From contig NW_020289976.1 in the NCBI RefSeq assembly GCF_003144245.1, forward strand, positions 1 to 64,000: a stretch of 64,000 nt of DNA, read 5' to 3'. Both the position numbers and the translations under genes were made by a program. Under the pieces are notes generated by a model. The model was given only the letters and a program-made list of their open reading frames with translations, had not been told where the DNA came from and did not search any database. This document shows positions 9,192-19,861 of the stretch, one piece after another. The stretch comes from Jaminaea rosea. Taxonomy: Eukaryota > Basidiomycota > Exobasidiomycetes > Microstromatales. The stretch's first letter is position 1, and each line of letters begins with the position of its first letter.

Positions 9192-11105
9192 ATGCCCTCG
9201 TCGTCGTCTTCTTCTTCTTCCAAGAGGGGCCCCGACGATGGCGACGAAGGCCACTCGTCGCAGCGACGCCGCTTTGACTGGACCGACTTTCTCGATCGTC
9301 ATCTGCAAGCCGCCAGCTCAGTGACCGCATATCTCCCTCCCCCTGGATCTACCGACGAGTCCGTCCGCATCACCTGGTGTCCTGGCGGTGCCTCTCGCAG
9401 CCAAGAGGTTGCTACAAGCAAGGGTCGGGCTGCGTCGTCGGACGGGCAGAACCGCGATGACAATCAGCAAGACGGCAGTAGCGGCGGCAGCCATGAACGC
9501 AACGCTACGCACGGTGGTGAGGCGAGTCGCGATGGTGACGATGGCAACGGCCAGGGCAGCAGCGGCAAAGGAGGCAACGGCCAAGGAAACAACGGCCAAG
9601 GCAGCAGCGGCCAAGGCGGCAACGGCCAAGGCGGCAATGGAGACGAGCACAACGAGCGCGACAATAACGACGAGCGTGACAACGTCCGTACCGCGAAGCC
9701 CGGATGCATCGTCAACGCAGTGCACGAGGTAGACGATGCCGCCGTCGAGGCCATCACCGGCGTCATCCAACAATCCCAAGAGACGAGCAGCAGCGACCAA
9801 TCCCGAGGGTTCAGCACAGACGACGACGATGGAGAACAAGGCTTCAGCTTTGACGCTGGCACAGACGACGACGATGGACAGCAAGACTACAGCTTTGACG
9901 TCTTTCATGATGACGCGCCTGACGTTGTTCATGACGACGCGCCTGACCTGGACGACACCGATCTCAACGTCTCTGCGCCCGACGACACCGCGCCCGACGT
10001 CGCTGCCCTCGACGACACTGCGCCCAACGAGCTCGAGGCTACGCACATAGAGGCTACCGACAACACAGCTCCCCTCGAGACGCCCTCTACGACGCACACG
10101 CAAGCGATTCGCACCTTTGCAGAGCAGAGCGTACAGACGGATCCTCTCGAGCCTCTCGAGCCTCACGAACGTACCGCACCTCCCCCGCCTCTCTCTGGCC
10201 CCGCGTCGCGCACGCAGACGTACACCAAGAAGCGTGTGGTCCGCATCGACGACGAAGAGGACAAGGAGGCTTATCTTGCTCGCCACGTCAAGGAGGGATC
10301 CATCGTTGAGACGGAATGTGGCTGGACCGCGCTTGGACGTCTCTTTGGCCTCGACAGCTTTGCTTTCAGAGTCAAGACGCTGCGGTGGGTCAAGCAAAAC
10401 GAGGCAGTCATCGCGAAAAAGCTGCCCCTACTCAAAAGGGCCAGACTGGCGAGGATCAAGGACAACATCTTGCCTGGCGGCAACGACCTCGAATTGGACG
10501 ACGACGGGGACTTGTCCGACGTCGTCGCCTCTGTCAATCACCTCGAGAAGAGCTGCGATGGGCCAGAGCACCGCCTCACTCGCGACGTCATCGCCATCGT
10601 TGCAGAGATGGAAGAGCGAGTCCTTGCCTGCCTTTCGCGCAAGGGTCCGAAGCACTCTGGGACTTACCTGCCCCGCAAGATCACTCGCAACGACGCGAAC
10701 ATCCAAGACGCAGTCGTACTCGTGACCGATGGCGAAGACAATGGCTTTGCCTTGGCAGAGCACTCCAAGGACGTCGCCTTCCCTCCAGTCATCACCGTTT
10801 ACTGGCAATCCACAATCACGAGCGTCATTCGCAGCGAGACGCATCGTCGCATCCACAAGGAATACTGGTTTGAGACTCGTGCGATGGCAGGCAAGCGTGG
10901 GGCCACCAAATGCCTCTGTCACTCTGTGGAGAGGCAGAGAAAGGAGGCTCAACCTCGATCCAGGTCCACGACGGCCGTCGTCGAGGCAGGCGAGGGAGGC
11001 GGGGGAGGTGCGGGAGGTGATGCAGGCCGCGGCAGCGATGCAGGCGAGGGCAGTGATGATGGCAGCAGCGGCAGTGGGGAAAGCGAGGAGGAGGAGGATG
11101 AGTAG
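9192..11105 (+). CDS. Orphan protein with Cys-Gly module, His not conserved (paralogue 2)
   Basis: Single exon, 637 aa, starting [16 protein letters not shown]. Residues 20-60 are folded-looking. A long low-complexity part follows: GQG/SSGQGGNG repeats, then Asp-rich DDDG and APD repeats. The C-terminal module (about 355-590) aligns with the gene at 6832: ETECGWTALGRLFGL (Cys376) against NGQCGIAAILMGL, MEERVLACLSRKGPK against MEEVVLSVLDLKHGP, and AVVLVTDGEDNGFALAE against IVLIYDQDKAHWELG. The His-Trp pair of paralogue 1 is replaced here by Gly-Phe, so if the module is a peptidase this copy is probably inactive or uses another residue. A HRRIHKEYWFETR segment and an acidic Gly/Ser tail end the protein. 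The tandem same-strand order suggests local duplication followed by strong divergence. Confidence 0.65.
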   Translation: MPSSSSSSSSKRGPDDGDEGHSSQRRRFDWTDFLDRHLQAASSVTAYLPPPGSTDESVRITWCPGGASRSQEVATSKGRAASSDGQNRDDNQQDGSSGGSHERNATHGGEASRDGDDGNGQGSSGKGGNGQGNNGQGSSGQGGNGQGGNGDEHNERDNNDERDNVRTAKPGCIVNAVHEVDDAAVEAITGVIQQSQETSSSDQSRGFSTDDDDGEQGFSFDAGTDDDDGQQDYSFDVFHDDAPDVVHDDAPDLDDTDLNVSAPDDTAPDVAALDDTAPNELEATHIEATDNTAPLETPSTTHTQAIRTFAEQSVQTDPLEPLEPHERTAPPPPLSGPASRTQTYTKKRVVRIDDEEDKEAYLARHVKEGSIVETECGWTALGRLFGLDSFAFRVKTLRWVKQNEAVIAKKLPLLKRARLARIKDNILPGGNDLELDDDGDLSDVVASVNHLEKSCDGPEHRLTRDVIAIVAEMEERVLACLSRKGPKHSGTYLPRKITRNDANIQDAVVLVTDGEDNGFALAEHSKDVAFPPVITVYWQSTITSVIRSETHRRIHKEYWFETRAMAGKRGATKCLCHSVERQRKEAQPRSRSTTAVVEAGEGGGGGAGGDAGRGSDAGEGSDDGSSGSGESEEEEDE

Positions 11106-11243
11106 GGGTCTCATCAAGGCGTTACACGCGGCCTCTTCAATCAAATCGCTCTTGACCATCTCATGGCGCAGGGTGGGACGCGAAACAACTTGTATTCGTG
11201 CGGGGTGTAGATGCGTGTGGTGTCGGGGTGTAGACACGACGCG

Positions 11244-12531
11244 CTAGCCATGATGTAGCTTATACAGGCCGTTGAGACCCTCCGCGATGCGGTCGAGCCA
11301 GATCTTCTCTCCAATATCGGCACGAAAGCTTGCCTCCTCGATGCTCGCCAGGTCCTCTACTGTGGGTGGGATCCGAAGCTCGAGGTGGGCTCTCGTCGTG
11401 CGAAGGGCTTTGGCGACGCGGCCGGGCGAAGGAGCTGCAGAGGCGTCACGCTTGGCTCCGAGTGTAGAGCGTTCAGACTTACGCAGCTCTGGCTCCACGG
11501 AGCGGGCCGTAAGCGCCTGCAAGAGGGTGCTTTTGGGCTTCGAGCTGCTTGCAGTTGATGACGAGTCTGCGGTGGAAGGCGAGGAGGCGGCTGGAGCTGT
11601 GCGGGCGCTTGCTGCTGACTTTGCAGGGGTAGAAGCTGGTGTAGCGTTGAGGCTGGCTGCCGTCTTGAGCGCCAAGGCCTTGTGCGCCCGTTGAGAGGGC
11701 AGGTAGCCTTTCGAGGAGGGTTGCGAGTGTTGCAGAGAGGGCTGCGAGGGCTGCGAGGGCTGCGAGTGTTGCAGAGAGGGCTGCGAGGGCTGCGAGGGCT
11801 GCGAGGGCTGCCGCGAGGGCTGCTGCGTTGGCTGCTGCTTTGGCTCCTTGCTTGGTATGCTGGGCGAGCCTGGCAAAGGTGGGCGCGGCTTTGAAGGATC
11901 CTGTCGTTGGTGCTGCTCTCGTAGCGGTTGCTCTCGTTGCGGCTGCTCTCGTTGGTGCTGCTCTCGTTGCGGCTGCTCTCGTAGCGGCTGCTCTCGTGTC
12001 TGCTGCTCTCGTGTCTGCTGCTCTCGCTTCTGTTGTTCTCGCGGCTTCTGCTCTTGTGACTGCTGCTTCTGTGGTTGCTGCTCCTGTGGCTGCTGCGGGC
12101 TTTGTGGCTTCTGTGGGTCCCGCGACTGCTGCGACTGCTGCGACTTCAGCAACTGCTGCGACTCTCGCGACTCCCGCAACTCCTGCTGATCATGCTCCTC
12201 ATGCTTCTCACGCCCCTCACGCCCCTCACGCCCCTCACGCCCCTCACGCCCCTCTCGCTCTGCATTCGACGGCTTGAGGAGGATGCGGTAGGAGCGAGCG
12301 ACTGCGAGGAGGAGGGCAACGGGTCAGCCTCGTCTTTACTCCTCCACACTAGCCGTCCCAGCTCGCACCTTGCTGAGCAGAAGTCTCGGCAGCTTCTTTG
12401 CCCGCCTGTACGCCGCTGCCCTCGCCAGGCATATCGACGATGAAGGGTGGGGATTGGGCAGCGCCGTAACCCTCTGGCTTCTTGCCATTGCGCTTGCGAC
12501 TGCTCGACTTCTTGCCTCCTCCAACGCTCAT
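11244..12531 (-). CDS. Gln/Glu/Arg-repeat protein of unknown function, two exons
   Basis: Exons are 12531-12369 and 12301-11244 (406 aa). The 67-bp intron (GTGCGAG donor, CTCGCAG acceptor, CTGAC branch-like site) joins the frames in phase. The start MSVGGGKKSSSRKRNGKK is basic. After the splice come ARSYRILLKPSNAE, then GRE repeats, a long low-complexity region with REQ/QREQP units (about residues 110-165) and a QPSQPSQPS/QHSQPS region. The C-terminal 75 residues (ELRKSERSTLGAKRD to GLYKLHHG) look folded and mostly helical, and may carry the conserved function. It converges on the gene ending at 11105 with only 138 bp between them. No family recognised. Confidence 0.6.
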
Positions 12532-14085
12532 GGCGACGATGTGGGGTAAGGAAGCGAGGCAAGATGTGAGATGCGGGAGCGGCAGCGCGGAAGACACAGA
12601 TCAGCCCGCTACATCCGCCGCCCCGCCTCCCCGCCGTGGTGGTCAATCCGCCTCCCAAGGCTACCATCGCGACGCGACGCTGCCGCTCACCATGTCTGGC
12701 TTTGCAGAAAGCACGAACCGCTGCGTGTAATGTGAAGCTTGTCGATTCAGAGTGATGGATCAGCAGGAAGAAGCTGAGAAGAGATACAGACTCGAGCTCA
12801 AGAGACCAGATAGGGGCAAAGAAGGGGTCTGAGCGCAGGCGAGTGTAGCCGAGCCAAAGCTCAACACCGCGCTGGCGTACACGCTCAGCCCTAGACGTGG
12901 GACGTCAGGCAGAGACCGCGGCAGATGTGCCACTGAGGAGGGCCACGATGATGTCAATTCCCGACCCAAGCGCTCAAGAGCTGATGCAGGATCCTGAGGA
13001 GGGCAAGGAATACGCTGAGAAGGGCGAGCAAGGCGAGCAAGCAGGCTAGAAGAGGGCGACGAGAGGCCACGAGAGGCTACGAGAGGTCTCGAGAGGCCAC
13101 GAAACACGAAGAGACGCGAGCGCAGGCACTGACAGAGGCAAAGCCCGTCGGCGACGTCATGTTGGAAGCGGGCCGTCTCGACAGGCCGCCTCGGATCTCA
13201 CCGTCCATTTCACGAAAAGTCCCGGCGATACAGGCCGAGATCCGCGCATCGTGGCTCAACGATACGGCAGAGATGGAGCCCGGGAAGCGGGCGAGCTGTT
13301 CGGTGCGCGTTCTGGTGCGCTGCGCCCTCGTCACGGTCGTACACGATCAAAGACAGGAGACAGGTGCGATGCCAAGATGCAATGGGTGTAGCGCTTCACT
13401 TCACGACCGCTGCGCAGACTGATCATCGCTCCCGATCTCCTACCTCGCCTCGACGATGGCGAGATGGGGTGCAAGGACCTCCTCGAAGGACGATGGCTGC
13501 CTGGATTCAAGGGTACACCACGGCGGACCCTGCACCGTCCTTCCTCTGCGACGTCGTGGCTTCTTTGAGACCAGGTCGCAGTCGTGGCTTGGATTGCGGG
13601 CGGCCTCGAGCGTCGAGCGGCCGGCTTGGGTACCGTAGAGCGTCGAAGATTGGGAGGCAGGAGTAGGCGGCTTACCTCGATGAGCGTCGCGCGTCGCGCG
13701 TCGCGCGCGCCATCCCCCCTTGTTGGCGTCATCACTTTGGCGGCCTCCCCTGCGAAGAGAACACCTCGTCGCACCCCCAATTTTCGATCTTGCAGAGACA
13801 ATACGATGGCAAAACAGCGCACCGAGTTTCGAGTTGTGTTGCATTGCGGTGAGATGTGTTCGCGCGACCGGCCTTGCATGGCGCGCCGGGTCCAAGGCAC
13901 CGCCTCGCACTCTCTTCTCGCACGCTGCGGCAGACTCTTCGCTGCCTCTCTTCGCGTGCGCAGCCTCTGCATTACGCTCTCGGGCAGATCTCACGCAGTG
14001 AAGAGGATGCGGACAGGGTATGGTGGGATTGTGGCATCTACATCTGGTAGGAGGGCGCGGGCGGCCTCACGCCGCCGCTGCAGCC
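12532..14085. other. Long intergenic region, no convincing gene
   Basis: Open frames of 100-210 codons exist on both strands (for example minus 13994-13440, minus 13107-12760, plus 13584-14114). They are Arg/Ser/Ala-rich, overlap each other, lack a shared splice pattern and resemble nothing known. GCGTCGCGCGTCGCGCGT repeats lie at 13684-13710. A short fungal gene could still be hidden here; transcript data would be needed. This gap separates the orphan block from conserved genes. Confidence 0.4.
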
Positions 14086-15935
14086 TCAAACCACCTTCGG
14101 CGGAGCATTCATAAGCGTCATCTCGCTGCGTCTCTTCCTCAAGCGTGCCAGTCGTTGCTCCTTGTCCTCCTCGCGCTCCCTCTCCTCGTCCTTCTCTCCC
14201 TCTCCCGCTCTCTTGCCTGCTCCTCTCGCCTCGTGCTCCGCAACCTTGCCCAGCCGCAGCGCAATCCAAAAGGAGAGAGAGCGCGTTCCCTTCTCATCGG
14301 CCTGCCCCTCTCCTGGCTCCTCCGACTGGCCAGGCTCGACCCGGTACGAGAACGTGACGCGCAGGGGCACTTCCACTTCGCCGCTCGCCTGAGCCCCCAC
14401 ACTGAGTCGCAAGGCCACGACTGTTTCGTTTCCTTTGCGCCTGATGACCCCGCGCGAGCCGGCCTGCTGCTGCTGCTGCTGCTTCCCGTCTCCCGCGTTG
14501 TCCTGCCCCTCCTCTATGTCCTCGACGTCCTCAAATCCCGCCTCGTCGTCCTCCTCGTCGCCGCGGCCCAGCCCGAGTAGGTCCGAGTCGATTACGTCGA
14601 CGACGTCGTCGAAGGGCTTGACGGTGAAGCGCGAGGTGGAGAGACGGGCGTTCCACCCCTGTGCGACTGCACCATGCCCGCCGCCTCCGCCGGTGGTCAG
14701 ACGCACTCGAATGGCCTCCTCGAGCGGGTTACGCACGGCCAGCTCGTACTCGTACTCCCCACCGCGAGCCAAGTGCTCCATTCCCGCGCCCACGCCCGCG
14801 CCCGCGCCGTGTCTCGCTCCTCTAAAGCTGCACCCGACCTCGGGCAGATAGTTGAGCGCGCTGAGCTTGATCTTCCACCTGTGGCTGGTAGCCTTCGGGT
14901 CCGGCTTGATCAGGATGTGCCTGCACGTCGGGCAGCGTAGCGTTTTCTTTGTGGTGAGGGGGACGCGAGCTGGTGTTGCGGTGGAGTGAAGGCCAGGTGA
15001 CAAGGATGGGCCAGCGTGACGGGCCAGCGCTTCTTGCTCGACTTGGCGTGAGAGGGCCGCGCCTTCGCTGCGATACGCGGGCAGGTCCTCCGTCGCCGCT
15101 GGAGGGAGTGGGCCGCTCAATCCCAGCGCGGCGCCACCTCCTCGTCGCGAGCCGGCCAGATACTTGGATGTCGCGGGATCGCCTAGTCCTGGGATGTCTC
15201 GGACAAGCTTGCGGCTGCTCGCGCTCGGGGGGAGAGTCGTGGCGGTGCCTTGCGGCTGCTGCTGTTTGCGCAGGAAAGACTCGAAGTGAGAGCGTAGACG
15301 ATCCATCTCCTCTTGCAGCGGGTGGGGACCTCGTTGCGCTTCCAGTTGTGCTGCCAGCGCGAATGACGAGTCGGGAAAAGAGAGAGATCAGCGTCGCGAT
15401 ATCTCACGCCCATCGTTGCCGCCCGCGCAGACGCACCGCTCACGCCCGTGGGCTTCTCGAACACCTGCCCTTGTGCTCGCGAGTCCCACTTGCATCTTGC
15501 ACAGCTGAGAAAGTAGGGCGGTCTTCCCACGCTACTCTCCGGCGCCTCCAGCCTCCCCATCCCCGTAGCGGCAGGGTCGCTGGCCACCACGCTGAGATAC
15601 GCTCCGCATCCTCGCTGCGGGCAGAGAAAACAGTTCCTTGGACATCGATTCCGCTCAGCTTTCACCGAGGCGGAGGGGACCTCGAAGAGGCAGGCGGGAC
15701 AGTAGTGCGTGATGACCTCCTGCGTGGCGCAAAGCGAGCAGCGTGGAGTGAGGCAGTCGGAGCAGAAGTGGAGGAGCGGGAGCGGGTGGAAGGAGTAGGA
15801 GGAGGCGGCGAGTTGCGAAGGGAGAAGGGGAGTTGCGCTGCTGCTGGAGGTCGTGGAGCCTGCGTTGGCGGAGGGAGCTAGGCCTAGTGCGCAGGGACAG
15901 TGGTATAGGACGCGTGGATTGGGCATGTCGCCCAA
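14086..15935 (-). CDS. DCTN4: Dynactin subunit 4 (p62)
   Basis: Exons are 15935-15437 and 15350-14086 (587 aa), intron 86 bp. Of several GTG donors, only GTGCGT at 15436 keeps the frame and gives FEKPTGVSAQLEAQ, the expected family junction. The protein belongs to the pointed-end complex of dynactin, which couples cytoplasmic dynein to cargo and the cell cortex. Evidence: the N-terminal VLYHCPC; paired cysteines CSDCLTPRCSLC and HYCPACLFEVP; RNRCPRNCFLCP; and SCARCKWDS, a run of zinc-binding CxxC pairs. Then come EMDRLRSHFESFLRKQQQ and the second part with LRCPTCRHILIKP and SALNYLPEV. The C-terminal third has acidic and Gln-rich inserts, and the end is highly charged (EEREREEDKEQR). MPNPRVLYHC, three codons inside, is an alternative start. 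Both this gene and the next are on the minus strand with 186 bp between them. Confidence 0.9.
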
Positions 15936-16012
15936 GGATGGACGTTATGGAGTGAAGTCAAGATGTGCAAGCTGCGCCCGGCGGAGTGAGAGCAAACCAA
16001 CACCTCGCACGA

Positions 16013-16043
<31 letters not shown>

Positions 16044-16121
16044 CCTTCCGCCCCACGTGGCGCGCATGACTGCCACTCCACGCACCGTTCGCTCGCAGGC
16101 TTGACTATGGTACATTATGGC

Positions 16122-18842
16122 TCAGAAGAGATCGCTCGCCTTTACTCTCACCCCAGCTGCCGCCTTCTCGCGTTTCTCGCCCTTCTCCGCAGGCTTTGCC
16201 TTCTTCTGCGCGACAGGGCCCTCCTCCTCGCCCTCCCCATCCAGATCAAACGTCAGCGCTCCCCTGCTTGCTTTGGCCTTCTTGCTCTTCTGCTTCTTGC
16301 CCTCTTCGGCGCGCGGACGACTACGCTTGTTGGCTGCTGCCCCACCCGCATCCGCCTCGCTCTGCGTCTTAGCACGAGGGACAAAGAGGGGGCGTTGCGC
16401 TTCATCGAGGACGGGAAGAGTCGTCGTGGCCGTCGCCGTGGCCGTCTTGCTCGACCACTCCCCCCCCGCGCGGTCTAGGCGGTCAACCTCCTTCCTCTCC
16501 ATCCCCATCTCTTGCCCATTCTCCTCCCCGTCGCTGTTGCCGTCCTCCTCACCATCACTCTCAAAAACGGCCCTAAAAACCTCCCTACCCGGCCGAACGC
16601 CCCGCTCAATCTCGATCAACTGCTCCTCGTCCCCCTCACCCAGCCCCACCTGCTCTAAGCTGCGCACCACCCTTGGCTCCTCCGCCTGCTCCTTCTCCGC
16701 CGTAGCGAGCGGCTGACCCTCATTCTTGTCCTCCCATCGTCGTTCCCCCGCGCGACTGAGCAGCTCGCGTCGACTAGACTCCCAACGTGCTTCCCCCCTA
16801 GCAATCTCCCGACGAGCGGCGGATCGTTCCCATTTTTCCCCGCTCTTCGGTCCTGCGTCGAATGGATCCCCCTCCCCTTCCTCTGCGTGCGGATGTTCAC
16901 GCACCTCACCCTCTCCGCTGCTAGGCCCAGCGCGCTCCGGGTGCGGATCTGCCACCCCGAATCGCTTACAGAGCAACTTGGGCGGGAAGAAGGGGACAAC
17001 CCGCCGCGTCCTACCCGACCCAAACAGCCCAGCCTTGGCCGCCTTTTGCTCGTCGCTCCTTTCCTCCTCCCTCGCTCGCTCAGCGCGCAGTCTCTCCTCT
17101 TCCTCTCGCCGCTTGCGCTCCATCTCCGACTCCTCTCGAGAGCGCGGGGTAGGTTGGTAGAGACCCGGAGTGGGCGCGGGGACGTCCCCTGCTCCCTGCG
17201 TCGTGCGAGCGGGGGCGAAGCGAGATGCCATTGTGGCGCTCAGTGCCGAGGTTGTGGGCTTGGGTTTGGTGGCCAGACGCGCGAATTTCTCCAACTCGGC
17301 AAGGGCCTCTTCGACGGTTCGGCCGGGAGGGAGGGGCATGCGCGCTGGCTCCTCGCTCCCGCTCTCGCTAGATTCGACGATCCTCTCCAGGAAGCAGACG
17401 TAGCGCTTCTGCTTCTCGCTGTCGTTTCCGAAGAGACGTGCGTGGTGGTCACGCAGCGCGACGCGCGCTGTGGCTGGGTCGAGGCGAGGAAGGGGGATGG
17501 TGGAAGTCGCAGCTTGAGTTGCGGTCGAGGATGACATGTAGTTGGCTAGACTGGGCGGAGGACCGGGCATGGGAGCCTCGCCGAGGATTTGCGCCCTTCC
17601 TGCGGCATCGCGTTGCGGTTGGCGTGACGACGAGGTTGCTGCTGCTGCTGCGGTGTCTAGAAAGGGTGCTGGGGGAGGGACGGAGGCTTTTGCGCTTCCC
17701 CACACCTTGAAGGGGTCGGGCTTCCACCCGTCGGGGACTTGAGGAGGGGGAAACCAGTCGCGTGCGTGTGAGGCCGATTGAATAGTCGCTCTATCGTTGT
17801 TGTCGTCAATCACGGCCTCGAGCACAAAGCCAGGTGGTAGGGCCTTGCCGTCTCGCCAGCGCTGCTCGTTGCTGTCCGTGATCGAGGTGGAAGATGAAGC
17901 ATCGCCGCGTGTCGGAGGGGCGCCCTGCTTGCCCTGCTTGCCTCGCCTTCGCTGGAGCGCGTCGCTCAGCGACTCGCTGCTCGAGTAGATGTCCGCCAGA
18001 TCGTCCTCATCCTCCTCCTCGAGCACGGAGATGTCGAAGCCGCGTTGCGCAGACGTAGAACTCGACGTGGCTGCGGACGCGCCGCTCCCTCCGCGCCAGC
18101 CCAGCCCACAACTGTCCCGCTTGTCCAAGTCGAGCGTCAGCGCAGGCAGCGGCGTGTCCGGGGGCGGGATCAGCCCGCCACGCCCCACCGCAGCGTTGAC
18201 CTGACTGAGCGCCAGGCCGAGCATACCCTCCAAGAGCGCACGCCTCTCTGCCTTTACTAGCGCGCCCAGGCCCTCGCCCGCCTTCCATCCCATTCGCGCC
18301 AGGATCTTGTGCCCGAGAGAAGAAGGGGGAGCTATCAAGCCCGTCCCCTCTCCCGCTGCGTCTACCTCGCCAGGGATGGCCCCCTTGCCCAAGCCTAACA
18401 GGTCACTCAAGACGTCCCCCTCTGCATGCCTGCTCTTCTCTTGCCCCGCACCAGCATATCCAGCTCGACTGCCCATCACGCGCGTCTCGTCCAGCTCCGC
18501 CAGGTCCTCATCGTCCATGAAATCCTCGGGTCGAGCCTCCCTCCTCTCCCCGCCGGTCCCCGCCCTGCGCGAAGAGGTGAAGGTCTGTGGCGTCCAACCC
18601 TCCTTGCTCCCCACGCTATTATAGTACCCGGCGGACCACCCGCCCGTAAAGGCACCGTGGAAGCGTCGCCTGCCTTGCTCGTCGCGCACCTCTTGCTCCC
18701 ATGCCGGCTTGCCCTCGTTGGGGTCGCGGCCGCGGCCGACGAGGGGGGGAAGCGGCGTGCCGATCGTCACAAAGGAGGAGGGCTGCGCTGCGTGGTGGTG
18801 GTGGTCGTCCCGCGCCAGGCGGGCGAGGTGGCGGGAAGTCAT
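16122..18842 (-). CDS. GPATCH1: G-patch domain protein 1 (GPATCH1/TGH-like splicing factor)
   Basis: Single exon, 906 aa, starting MTSRHLARLARDD. The frame is open further upstream to 19016, but that part is proline-rich and unlike the family. The N-terminus carries the family domain (FVTIGTPLPPLVGRGRDP, FHGAFTGGWSAGYYNSVGS, GWTPQTFTSSR). A G-patch follows at about residues 175-230 (HKILARMGWKAGEGLG). The middle has APMPGPPPSLANYMS, typical of GPATCH1. The C-terminal third is charged, coiled and lysine-rich. G-patch proteins activate DEAH-box RNA helicases; this family acts in the spliceosome and, in plants (TOUGH), in microRNA processing. Nuclear location is expected. The long disordered segments are richer in Ser/Glu than in animal members. 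Confidence 0.9.
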   Translation of the reverse strand: MTSRHLARLARDDHHHHAAQPSSFVTIGTPLPPLVGRGRDPNEGKPAWEQEVRDEQGRRRFHGAFTGGWSAGYYNSVGSKEGWTPQTFTSSRRAGTGGERREARPEDFMDDEDLAELDETRVMGSRAGYAGAGQEKSRHAEGDVLSDLLGLGKGAIPGEVDAAGEGTGLIAPPSSLGHKILARMGWKAGEGLGALVKAERRALLEGMLGLALSQVNAAVGRGGLIPPPDTPLPALTLDLDKRDSCGLGWRGGSGASAATSSSTSAQRGFDISVLEEEDEDDLADIYSSSESLSDALQRRRGKQGKQGAPPTRGDASSSTSITDSNEQRWRDGKALPPGFVLEAVIDDNNDRATIQSASHARDWFPPPQVPDGWKPDPFKVWGSAKASVPPPAPFLDTAAAAATSSSRQPQRDAAGRAQILGEAPMPGPPPSLANYMSSSTATQAATSTIPLPRLDPATARVALRDHHARLFGNDSEKQKRYVCFLERIVESSESGSEEPARMPLPPGRTVEEALAELEKFARLATKPKPTTSALSATMASRFAPARTTQGAGDVPAPTPGLYQPTPRSREESEMERKRREEEERLRAERAREEERSDEQKAAKAGLFGSGRTRRVVPFFPPKLLCKRFGVADPHPERAGPSSGEGEVREHPHAEEGEGDPFDAGPKSGEKWERSAARREIARGEARWESSRRELLSRAGERRWEDKNEGQPLATAEKEQAEEPRVVRSLEQVGLGEGDEEQLIEIERGVRPGREVFRAVFESDGEEDGNSDGEENGQEMGMERKEVDRLDRAGGEWSSKTATATATTTLPVLDEAQRPLFVPRAKTQSEADAGGAAANKRSRPRAEEGKKQKSKKAKASRGALTFDLDGEGEEEGPVAQKKAKPAEKGEKREKAAAGVRVKASDLF

Positions 18843-19861
18843 GGCATTGAGTGGCGAGTGGGAGAGGCGAGGGGATGGTGGTGGTGCAGAGGAAAGATGC
18901 GAATGCAGCACGCACGGACGGACGGACGGAGAGGGAGGGGGCGGGGCGGGGCGGGGAGTCCACAAATCAAATCGGACCGGCGCCGCGTCAAAGATTATTA
19001 CGGGGCGACTATTCAAGACCGAGGCCGGCCATTATAAAGTCGAAGCGCGGTTTAAGCTCCTGCCCCCTTTGTTCAGCCCTAATCTGATATGGTTTGAGCG
19101 TGAACGAGGAGGGAGAAGCACGCGCACTTTCCCAACCCTGAAAACGAGGCAGAGTTAGATTGCATGACGCGACGAGAGAGAGGGATCGACCCTTTCCTGA
19201 CCAGCAATGCGAGCATCAAGGAAATGATAGGCCAAGCAGGGAAGTCGCCTCGCCCTTTCCTGACCCAAGAAAAACGCGCATCGCTCACGCTTTCCACGCT
19301 ATCGTGCCTTTCCTTTGCAGCGTAGAGAGCGAGAAGACCCTGCGTTCCGTCGTGTCGGCAGGAAGACAGCTGAGAATGTGGTATGGCTGCCTTGTCTGAG
19401 TGGAAGGCAGGGCACGAGGCGGGCAGATTTCATTTCAATGGATGCGATTGACCGCAACGCAACGCAACGCAACTTGTATTCACCCGGGGAGCCAATTTGT
19501 ATTCACTCCTTGACTTGTCATATTGAGAGGGGGAAACCGTAAATGCCGCGGGGCGGGGCTCGAGTCGTCCGTCGCTTGAGCTAGCTTTCAGCCGGCAGTC
19601 CGCGGCGCGGCAGGCGGGACTTGCGCTTGCGTGCGACACACTCTCATTTCCGCTGCTCCGAGTTGAGCTTGACTTGACTTGGCTTGACTTTCCCCGCATC
19701 CTTGTCCCGTCCCGTGGGCTGCTGCACGCACGTCGTCACGTCCCCTCCCTCTTTCCTCTTCGTCTCCCCGTGCCCTCACTAGTCGGCCCTTCATTCTCGC
19801 TCTTCTTCTTCACACATAGATAGAGGAACGGGTCTCGTCCGTCTCCACCACCACGGGCAGG
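18843..19861. other. Divergent intergenic region (GPATCH1 / TMEM135-like)
   Basis: About 1 kb between divergent start codons. It has a GGACGGACGGACGGAG repeat at 18913-18932, GGGGCGGGGCGGGG GC-boxes at 18938-18955, and a TATAAAG word at 19035 near the middle. The right half has pyrimidine tracts before the start at 19862. Small open frames on both strands (for example minus 19699-19430) look non-coding. Confidence 0.45.

Noticed and set aside
10428-11237. 269-codon minus-strand frame opposite paralogue 2
   Set aside because: Antisense shadow of the coding module; no independent features.
13331-13994. Possible spliced gene on the minus strand (two overlapping frames with a GTAAG-like site)
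   Set aside because: No coherent exon chain and no recognisable domain; composition is like a chance frame.
16011-16042. GCAC tandem run between DCTN4 and GPATCH1 as a CRISPR-like or satellite array
   Set aside because: A plain tetranucleotide microsatellite without spacers; no CRISPR array is present in the window.
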